Assembly: GCA_024811115.1 (NCBI GenBank) | Contig: JAKOGH010000789.1 | Span: 1-64,000 of the forward strand | Source: Terana coerulea | Taxonomy: Eukaryota; Basidiomycota; Agaricomycetes; Polyporales; Phanerochaetaceae | DNA length: 64,000 nt | Direction: 5' to 3' | Part shown: positions 24,417-33,929 of the stretch, in pieces | How the letters are laid out: each line of letters begins with the position of its first letter | Numbering within the stretch: position 1 is the stretch's first letter | Notes under the pieces: model-generated | Seen by the model: only the letters and a program-made list of their open reading frames with translations | What the model was told of the DNA's origin: nothing | Databases searched by the model: none | Translations under genes and position numbers: made by a program

Positions 24417-26443
24417 TCTAGAACAATAGAATGACTGAAGGACTATGAAAGCCGCCTGAGGAGTAACGACTACCGGGGACGACTCGGTAAAGCGGGCTGC
24501 AGATGAGTCTGAGCAGCTTCGATGGATGAAGCCAAGACGAAGCTGCAAGCTAGACTCTAGGACGGCCTCTTAAATACTCGGAAGAGATGCTCGCGTTCCT
24601 CTGTATATAGAGGCTGTCACCAAGTGTGCCGGACTTTGGACCGGCTTCTCGGCAAGGCATACGGGAAAAGCCGATAAGAGCCGCAGGAAGGAGACGGAGT
24701 GACGGTGACTCCGTACGCTGTCCCCGTTTCCCTCACTATTGTGACATCCTTGTGGTAAGTTCTGGAAGCCATCTGACAACTTATTCGATCGTCAACATCC
24801 TGGGAGCCCATCTCATGATCCGACCAGATGCTACCTTGATACATGCCTTGTCGCGGTCAGCTCCAGTGAATGGAATTGATGTTGGAAGGCGACAAGGTTT
24901 TCCGAAGCCGACAGCGCATTGAACTACGGGAGCATGGTGTGGTTGCGGCCGCCCATTAGTGGGAAGATGATCTGCTGCAGTGCACTCGCCGCTGGAGCTT
25001 GGTGATATCTCCCGCTCTTCGCGGGTAGCGGCATAACGGCATGACGCTATTCGGTGTTGAGGCGTATCTGCTTCGAAGGGACCTGTAGTTTTCCGTCCAT
25101 GCTTATTGAACGTGCGCTATACTGAACGGTCTGCTTTAGGAAGCTTACATTTAAAGGCCGGTCTATGCGTTACAAACTTAAAGCACGGCATGTGGCACGA
25201 GTTGAAGGGCGCCAATGAGAGGGGGTCTCTCACGTATACACTTGCACGCCCTGGATCCCCCTGAGGCCAGTCTCGCTTCCATGCGTGCTTGCCGCGGGAG
25301 TCTTGTGTTCGTGACACAGTGGTAGACGTCGACAAGCGACGGCGACGTGTCGTGCGGCAAGAAGACCCAGCCTCTATCTTTTCGAACTCTGGAATTTCTC
25401 GCACCGGTCGAGTTTTAGGTTATGCGGAAGAATAGTTGAGTGCCAAAGCGAACCTAAGTACTGCGCAAGGTGCCTAGTCATGAGGTGAGTGCTGATTCGT
25501 TGCTTAGCAAAGTATTTAATGCACCCTCACCATTTGAACTCCCAGTTCCGATACTTGTGGTCGGCGAAAACTTTGAAAAGCGGTGGGACGCAGAAGGCAG
25601 GAGCTCGTAGCCAACGTCTTTCCCATCTCACCACCAGTAGCGATAGCTACACGGTTCCAAGCTCGGATCTTCCTGGAGGCGAGCACTTGAGCAGCCGTCT
25701 GTGTAATTCACTCTCAAAGATTTCCGGAAGTCTACTCTTACTATTCTGTATTTCCTGTAGACGGAGGTATTGTTGCAAGGTGCCCCTGCTGCTTGCTGTC
25801 TGACGTACTGCACGCTTGAGCTATTGCTTGCCAACGCAGGCCCGTTGGTGGCTTGCCCATGTTCACCAAACTTTAGAAGCCCTGACTGTCTCACGTGGCA
25901 CATTCAGCTTCAAGTTAACCGGAATGTCAGCTTACTACGGGGGAGGCCTTTGGTTGGTGCACGTATGTACTGCTTTCCGGGTTGTTATTTTGTCCTATTC
26001 TCGCTCACGATCGTCGTGCAGCCAAGTGTAGCAGTGCTCGGGACGATAATCATCAAGCGCTATTGTGTCAGGCATTGACGTGCATGCCAGGCTCACTGCC
26101 ATCTACCTAATGAATGAATTCCTCCATGTCGGAAAGCCAGTTGAAATGAAGTGATTCTTGCAGCCGTAGCGACTCACAGAACCAGGTTCCCGGTGGAATG
26201 TGAGAATGCCATTGAACATGCACTTCGTGGATTTATGCGTCGTCATTCGCTCAGCGTAGGAGTTTGGGAACCTCAGGACAAACCTGGGATAAGAAGATGA
26301 TGCCATCGAGATGCTTCATTTATATGCAGCACTTTGCCAGGTGATGCGACTTCTGTTCCCCTGCAACCACGACGTCTCAACGCGGAGACATCGCGGTCTA
26401 CAACGTGGCGTACCGAGGAGCCAGCACTCTACGTCGAACGCTA
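24417..26443. other. Region between MTAP and NUP-3 (includes upstream part of arm B')
   Basis: No supported gene. From 24720 to 25045 and again from 26090 it is the inverted partner of the sequence upstream of NUP-1. The rest (25.1-26.0 kb) holds only short ORFs. Confidence 0.5.
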
Positions 26444-27840
26444 ATGTCTTCAGTATCCATCCCCGCTACCCTTCTGCTGTTCTGGATTTTTGCGTTTGTC
26501 ACCTCCGTACGGGCAGCCATAGCTCCGAAGGTTTTCATTGTGGATTTCGTGAGTTATTGCACTTTCCGGGTCCCGTAAATACTGACCCCGGTATGCGTCG
26601 GAATATGACCTGCACAGTATAACGATGAGCAAGATGCTTGGCTAGGCATACCGGAGTTCAACTTGCTGGAGCAGAACATAACCCTTCCCGGGCTTTCCGT
26701 CGCGTATCCGGATATTCACTGCACCGGAGATGGCTCTGTCTGCCAGCTCGTCACGGCCGAGGGCGAAATCAACGCTGCCAGCAGTGCCCTCGCCCTGGTG
26801 CTCGCGCCCGAGTTCAACCTCACGCAGACGTACTTCCTCCTCGCCGGTGATGCTGGTATCAGCCCCAAAGTCGGCACCCTCGCGTCCGTCACTTTCGCGC
26901 AGTTCGCGGTGCAGGTGGCGCTTCAGTACGAAATCGACGCACGAGAGAAGCCGAGCAACTTTTCGACGGGTTATATCCCGCAGGGCTCGGAGTCCTTGGG
27001 CAGCTACCCTGGATTTGTGTATGGCACGGAGGTCTTCCAGCTCAACGATGCGCTTCGCCAGCACGCCATCACGTTCGCCAAGACCGCCTCTTTGAACGAC
27101 TCCGCGACCGCCCAGGCATACCGCCAGCTATACGCGAATGTGTCCGACTTCGCACCCGCACTTGCCACCCCTTCAGTGATTGGTTGCGACACCGCGACGT
27201 CGGACGTGTGGTTCTCGGGCACGCTATTGGCGGAGGCATTTGAGAACACGACGAAGCTGTTCACGAACGGGACGGCGAGCTACTGCACGACGCAGCAGGA
27301 GGACAACGCGGTGCTCGAGGCCCTGCTACGTGGGCATGTGGCTCGTCGAGTCGACTTCACGCGCATCATGCTCATGCGCACCGCGTCCGACTTCGACCGG
27401 CCGGCGCCAGGCATGAGTGCCGCAGACAACCTGTTCAACGGGCAAGATGCAGGGTACGACGCGGCCGTGATGAACATCTATCTCGCAGGTGTCAAGGTCG
27501 TGACGGGGATTCTGCAGGGCTGGAATGACACGTTTGCGAAGGGCATTCCTGCGCAAAACTACGTCGGGGACGTGCTTGGGTCGCTCGGTGGCTCCCCTTC
27601 TTTTGGCACGGGCAGCTTGTTCAATAGCTCCGGTGCGCCAGCTCCACCGCAAGAGACTGTTGTGAGCTCCGCAACGTCGGGTGCCATCATGTGTATGAGG
27701 TACGTCCACTCATTTTCGTTCTGGCTCTGAAATTGCTCATAGCGTGATTTAGTCCGTACCACATGGTATCCGCAGTGCTAACGGCCTTTGCTTTCTCTCT
27801 CCTATTTGGAACGCTAATCTTTGCTTTTTAAAAACCGTGG
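24720..27840 (+). repeat. Inverted duplication arm B' (right copy)
   Basis: Reverse-orientation partner of 2700-5215, containing NUP-3 and upstream flank. It is longer than its partner because extra sequence lies between the two matching upstream blocks (roughly 25.1-26.0 kb). Confidence 0.85.
26444..27831 (+). CDS. Purine nucleoside permease family protein, copy 3 (NUP-3), intact
   Basis: The only NUP copy open from start to stop. Exons are 26444-26548 (105 nt), 26618-27699 (1082 nt) and 27753-27831 (79 nt), giving 421 aa. Introns have GTGAGT/CACAG and GTACGT/TTTAG borders. Exon 1 encodes a signal peptide (SIPATLLLFWIFAFVTSVRA) leading to PKVFIVDF. Exon 2 has IPEFNLLEQNITLPGLSVAY, HCTGDGSVCQLVTAEGEIN, LAGDAGISPKVGTLASVTF, YGTEVFQLNDALRQ, GCDTATSDVWFSG, SYCTTQQEDNAVLEALLRG, SDFDRPAPGMSAADNLFNG and YVGDVLGSLGG. 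The last exon adds a hydrophobic tail (LTAFAFSLLFGTLIFAF) ending right at the stop, typical of a C-terminal anchor. The product is expected at the cell surface, acting on or carrying purine nucleosides; the substrate is not shown by sequence. It is convergent with 7TM-3, 443 bp apart. Confidence 0.88.
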
Positions 27841-28274
27841 ATTGACAAAGCATGATTCTACTGTCTATCTCAGAACTTGAGGACCCCGTAGCACGCCCAT
27901 CAACTTGAAGGCTATAGGAATATTGGTACAGACGTCTCGAGGCTGTTTATATGTCGGGTGTATAGGCTTCCAATGGACTTAGTCGTTCTATATTGCACTC
28001 GCACTCGGCAAGGTCGTGTTTGACGGAACGAGATGGATAAGCTTCTCAGTGCTGTACCCATAATGTGACTCTGAGTGACTTGACATTTAGCCTTCAACAT
28101 AGTGTATAGGGTGACTAAGTATATGATATATACTCTCATAAAATAAATAATGGGTCATTACTCATACATCTTTCTGTACAGCATAGAGGATCGCAAAACT
28201 AGCGCGAAATTTCCTACAGAGAGCATATGCATATTGTTACAAGGCCTGACCGCCACGCCCTGCCATTTGCGTGC

Positions 28275-29825
28275 TCAAACCTCGAGCGCAGTGGTGCCTT
28301 TGCCATCTTCTGGCTTGCGGGGTAAGTCCAGCACGCTTTCATCTATGCCCGGCACATCGCTCTTACTCCCATTGTGACCCATATCTTGCAGCTCGTGAAC
28401 GTTGACTTCAATCGCGCGCGCGTGGTTCGATCTGCCGAGGTTCTTCAAGTTGCTTGAAAAGGACGAGTTCGATCCCCAGCGTCCCCCTGACTTGGAGGAT
28501 GGTATGGTAGACAAGGTATCGCCGGTATTCTTCAAATTGGGGCTGGGCGGAAGGGTATCGGATTGGATAGTTGATACCCCATCTATGTACGAGCGCTGAG
28601 AGTGGACGAGGATAACAATGAGGGCTGGATAGATGCCCTGATAATGGTGGTAAGCGTCATTCATTGATTGCATAGGAGAGGCAGAGGCATACCAGAATAT
28701 GCGATGTCATATAGGTCCAAACAGTGCTGGCGAATGCCAGCTGTAGAGTCGCCTCCTGGCGTTCGATGATGTCTCCGGAATCAGAGATAACGAGCTCAAG
28801 CTAACAACAAAGGTCAGCGGCTCTACGGATACGGCTGTAACGCCAACGACTCACGAAGAAGAGGAAGTACAGGATGCCAGATTCGACCAGGATAGTCATG
28901 ATTCTCTCGGCACGCGTTTTCCTTGACTTCAAGTGAGTCCGAATGCTGCGCCGGTATACCCAAGTTTTGTATGAAATCAGGGCTGTAGCAACCCCCGTCG
29001 TTGCGAGACTGGTGGCATATGATGATAGCTGGGCGTCGACGCAAAATGGTGGATTGATGAATTGACCACCAGCTTCAGGGTCCTGGATCAGATGCGCCAC
29101 ACAAAAGGAAATCAATCCCGAGGTGACTGAGATACGTGGTAAGCGTGCGTCTGTAGCAGTTTAATAGGGGGTAACACACCGAAAGACCCAAGAAGAAATA
29201 CGATCGGTATCAACACCACCCAACGCTCTCTGCCATCCTGCCAGAATGCGTAGACTCTCCAGATAATGATGATATCTCCGAGATTCGACTGCAGAATTAC
29301 GCCCTGTTGAGTGAAATATAGGCATGAATGGACAAGAAGACGTACCATGAAGGCGTACAGTGCGCTCTCCACCGGCACCGGCAGGTTAAAGGTAAGGGTA
29401 TACCTGTCGGCGAGTGAATCGGATGAATTGGATAGCAGCGTGAGAGTGATTTCGCGGATGGCGTTGTTGACGTCGATGATACATATAGAGGTGTCGAGCA
29501 GGAACATGGTTAACACTATGGCAAAGATAACCACTGACGTCCGGGTGCGCCGGCCTTTCCGCCTGTGGCCGCCAGGTTGAGGTATGCTTCCGAAGAGCTG
29601 CTAATACTATGCAACTCACAAGAGTATCCTGCCGGAGATTACGACGAGGACAAAATAGATAGCTGTGATGCACGGACATTAATCGTTAATAGCTGTTTCG
29701 AGTGTTGCACAAACTATGCGCTCACTGTACATGATAGCTTCGACCACAAGGGACGTGATACGTATGACTGTATCGTTTCCGATTTGCTGCAAAGTCTGAG
29801 TATCTGAGTCGGAGAGGGACGACAT
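28275..29825 (-). CDS. Seven-TM membrane protein, copy 3 (7TM-3), intact
   Basis: Seven exons: 29825-29726, 29662-29620, 29562-29346, 29303-29180, 29126-28855, 28800-28693 and 28637-28275. They sum to 1227 nt, encoding 408 aa without a break. Hydrophobic segments in order are YTIYFVLVVISGRIL, SVVIFAIVLTMFLLDTSICI, the stretch around SALYAFMGV to DIIIIWRVYAFW, WVVLIPIVFLLGSF, TSGLISFCVAHLI, SSYATSLATTGVATALI, ILVESGILYFLFFLELVI and WTYMTSHILGIYPALIVILV; seven or eight membrane passes fit. A basic loop (YRRSIRTHLKSRKTRAERI) lies between late segments, and the 110-residue hydrophilic C-tail carries IEVNVHELQDM. Multi-spanning proteins of this kind are frequent and mostly uncharacterised in agaricomycetes; a receptor role is only inference. 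Convergent partner of NUP-3. Confidence 0.85.
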
Positions 29826-30689
29826 CACAAGCCGCAGGTGAAGAGGTCGGTTTCTGGCAAGCACTCTGGTCTCCGGGCTCTTAAATGGGCTAAGCCTGTC
29901 AAGGTTCATCAACTGGAGGCCGAATGGCAAATTCAGCTGTCCGCAGTGCATCGAGGATGTGGAGTCTGAATCAGAGAAACTGAATAAATTCTAGAGGCAA
30001 TCTGACGGTACGCATTCAGCACAGGGTACCGTGTGTCGCTCGACAAGATGCATCTCCCTCGTGGTAGAAACCTAATGTCCACAGCGGTCTTCTTCTGAAT
30101 GCAGGCTGTGCAACGGTGTGGAAAAAGCTATGTTCCTGGGCTCACGTGAATGCAAAGCAGGGTTTGTGCGCGTGTTTCAGATACAGCTGCAGAGGTGTTT
30201 GCACAAGAAAGTTAGCGCTGATCCCTATAAAAGAGTTCACGAAGCTCTTACAGACTACGTGCGAGGCCGGTCCAAAATTACAACGGGCCTGGAGTGGAGT
30301 CCGAAGTCGATTACATCTGCTGGTTTTCTTTGCGCCCCTTTCAGCTGTTGTGCCACAATGAATGCTACAATGAAGTTAGAGTTAGCCACATTGACGGCTG
30401 GTTGATCGGGCAATTACTCACATGCTTGTACTGCCGTGTCTAGTCACGACTTGTCCACTGTCCGACACCGTCTGACAGATGCTTTCTCAGCATCAGGCTT
30501 ATGGACTAGAGGAATGCACACACATATTTCAACCGGATACAGCTGCCGTGATTCCATCGCAAGGCTTATTCCTCGCTTCGTGCAAACTCAGTTCGAGATG
30601 TGCTTCCTATGGGGTTTCCCTAGGATCGGGTTCAGTACCCGGAGAGCCCATTCTAGTCAACTCGATCTCAAGGACATAGTGAAAGCTTA

Positions 30690-30960
30690 AACCCTGAAGC
30701 GTCCCCCGAGATGGTCAAAATGCTGTTGATGTACAAGCGGAGTGGGTAGACAAGGATGACATGAGGATGACGACAACGTGAATGACAGGGTACCCGGTAA
30801 ATTCTCTGAGGCTGCCATTTGGTCAATTACAATGGTGCATACAATCACTAATTGGACGCACAGACTTGTAACCCACGATGTAAGTCTGGATGGTACTTGG
30901 GAACGCGGGGCAGGATGTCCAAAATCGCCTGCGTCACCAGCATCTACGACGATAGCTCTG
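30690..30960 (-). pseudogene. Eroded 7TM family fragment (7TM-6)
   Basis: Two patches on the minus strand resemble 7TM exons. About 30950-30875 reads DAGDFGHP and parallels EAGDFDNPPFC at the exon-5 start. About 30778-30702 (gtcgtcatcctc ... tgtacatcaacagcat) parallels the exon-7 start encoding VVILVHSQRSYIDSI. Frames are interrupted, and the sequence between the two patches is shorter than in intact copies, so this is a deeply decayed relic. Confidence 0.5.
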
Positions 30961-31924
30961 AGCTGCATCCAGTATCAGACAGCGGAAGCCAGCTTGAATT
31001 CATTTCCACTTGTTTTCGGGAGCCCGGCCAGTAGGGAGAGGAAATGAGCGTTCCAGACCCCTTCGACATGGCCGTTGTCCTATAAGAGCCTTCCGCTGCA
31101 AGTATGTGTTAATAGACCCGAGGTCCAGTGTCCTCTCTGCACATGAAAAGCCTCCACACATCACAGGATATGACATTCATGTCGCATAGATTTTGCTGAA
31201 AAGAACCTGCTGAGTGCACGTTGCTCGGTAATGTATAGTAGAACAAGCTTGACGTACCCTAGACACGCAGAATGCTCCCTCAATGGGCCTCGGGAGTCGG
31301 AAGGTCGCCGGGTAGGTGATGCCAGCGAGCGTAGGGTATGTTGCGGGACATTTTGGCATGTGAGTACCTATTGAGCGACCCTGGCTTTGGCCGGTCGGCC
31401 GGAGCTCATTTTGTGATCTATACGATACTTCAGCGAGGTTGGTTGGCTTTGCAGAACGCGATAGCGTGACTGCCAGGCGGCTTGACGCACTAGTTGCATG
31501 TACAAATTTGACCTAGCAAGTCAATGCAGCACTCTGCGGCGCCCGAGTGAAGCGCAAGGTTGTCCAACTGACACCATGGCCTACAACCTGGGCATGAGAC
31601 TGGTGTGAGTGTGAGGTAGTGGTCTGTGGGCCCGCGGCCTCATCGGAAACCTGGCGCCCCCTTGAGCTCGGTTCGATTAAGGCTTGGTGCCATCAATCAA
31701 CGAACCAAATCAAACCGCGCTATATGAAGCTTCGTTCTATGTACTCTGAAATTAATGAAACCTTGTACTCTCGCACAAACTTCCAGTATCCCCTATCGCA
31801 TCGCGAACTCAAACTTTTGTCGATGTTGCGCATTCTCAAGACCTACAAGAGCGCATGCACATGGTTGACTTTGACCTAGAATTTGAGACGCATTCTACCA
31901 CACTGTTCCGGTCGTAACGCAGCT

Positions 31925-33560
31925 GGCGGAGGACGCCTGCTTTGAACTTGAAATGAACCAAGACCTTCTCTTAATCGCGGGAAAAGGCAGGTACATCCTC
32001 TCATTTTCACCTGAAAGTGGACATGTCATTCATTAATACTCGTCACTCGCTGTCTAAACTTTACAGCTCATGTCTCACAAGTCACACACTACGAGCACTG
32101 GCCCTACTCTATAGGCACGTCCTTTCATTCCCATCTGGAGCGGACGTGCACCAGCAACCACGCTTCAAAGTCAGCAGCCACATCATCCGACATCTTACCC
32201 CTTCGTACGCTTCTCCGGGAGGCTCTGTAGCGAACGGCAGCCTTGATAGCTACACATGACCGTAAGATCGCACCAACGCGGTGGGCGGGATCTTTGCTCT
32301 GGAGCGCCGGAGTGCCTTGTTGGTCAGGATGGATGGGGCTCGGCTGGGGGCGAGGGACAGAGCAGTGGACCGAAATGTGGCGGAACTGTGTATGACATGA
32401 GAACAGGTAAGCTGAGAATACCTATCTGTGGGATGCATCTTTTGACACTACCAAAGCCATTTGTTCCTCGAACCCTACAACGGCTGCTCACCGAGCGAAA
32501 GCAGGCCGCGTTACTCTGCCCTGGCAAGCAACACACACGGCGGGCCTTCACCTCCACGCTCATATGACCCAGCGCGAAGATCCCGACTTGCAGCACCCTG
32601 TCCCAACAGGTGACGCGCGTCCGTTGTGGCAAAAAAACCTTCGCATCCTCTACAGGAACGTGTGAGCGTACCCAGATGTCGGGCGTGAACCGATTAGCAT
32701 AAGAGCATGGTGAGCGGCATATAGTACAATCTGTTCATCTTACCTCCGTATTGAGTGGAGTAACTTTAGATGTTGTTGCGGCACCGCAATATGGCTTGTG
32801 AAGCGCACGCATATATCGAGCTGTGTTTCTCGTGCAACGATGATCTTGCTGCGCACTTCCGTATTCGGTCATTTCTGCACTGCTAGCCAGGATGAAGAGT
32901 TTTGGCGATGTATTCTCATTGTCATCCTTCTCTACCATCCGTCGAAGGAACATGCTGCACGCCCCGGGTCCCCCGGCCGCGACCCCCGCATCTCCACACA
33001 AGCGTGGGATGGGATGCGACGGCCGTATTGAAACATCGTATGCCGATAAGGTCAGGCGGGATGGAGATATTCAAACACGGAGAGGGGCAGAAGGTTGAAC
33101 AACGTTTGACATGAGAGTACAGTGAGTGGCGTTCAACTTGAAGCTTGAAAGCTTGGTCCGTTACCTCGCCCTGCTTACTAGCACATCTCAAGATACCACC
33201 ACAAGCTTGCGTAACGTGACACTTTGCTGCTTAACCCCGCGTACCTTGAGCTACGTGTCGTCTCCAATGATTTTGCTGTATGCACCAGCATTCGGTCGCC
33301 TTTTGTCAACAAATCAAGTCCCAGGACTCAGCGTCCAAGTTCTCATGAGTTTCATCCATCTCAAATGTTTATTTCGAGAGTACGCCGCCCAACATATGTA
33401 GCAACGTCCTGTTGTCCCCGTACGGCGTGATAGGATACCAACGCGTTATGCGGGGCTTAGTGTTGGTCATATTTTGTCGTGCCCACGGCATTCAGACGTG
33501 GAGATACCGAAATAGGTGGAGCAATGCTTGATATGTGAATCGGTGCGTGCTACTCGATAT
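31925..33560. repeat. Dispersed repeat element C', right copy
   Basis: Inverted partner of 15250-16925. Matching ends are near 31930 (rc of gatcttggtttacttcaag, 16874) and near 33550 (rc of gtagcacgcaccagttcaca, 15301). It contains one copy of the internal ttccgcc-catttcggt motif near 32380 and another near 33515. Confidence 0.7.
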
Positions 33561-33929
33561 AACTGTTTGTCAATGCTGCTCACTTGATGTTGTGCACACA
33601 ATAAAGATGATTCCAAGGGCTCGAACTCCTTCCCCTTGGTATGGGCAGCTTGTTCGGTGGCTTCGGATCCGGTGTGCCGACTACCCCTCGAGAAACTAGC
33701 ATCGAGTGCCGTTACATCGAGTGTCGCATTGCATACAAAGTACGTCTCCTTGGTCTTCCTCCGGCTCTCATAACGCTGATACCCAATTCAGCCCCTTCTG
33801 CGCTGTAACAACCCTGGGACAACGTCGTAGCCTGTCTGTGGATGCTACAGGAGCAATATTACAGGCTGCTTGAGACCGATTACATGTGTCAGGCATCCAG
33901 CAAACGAATACAAAAGGACCTCGACATAG

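Larger units (their letters stand above)
29826..33929. other. Gene-poor region with 7TM remnant and repeat C'
   Basis: No intact gene. The 5' flank of 7TM-3 (30000-30130) resembles the 5' flank of 7TM-4 (35600-35720), sharing strings such as gatgcaggc and aaggtgtggaaa or its variant. ORFs at 30116-30405 and 31619-31879 have no family features. Confidence 0.45.
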
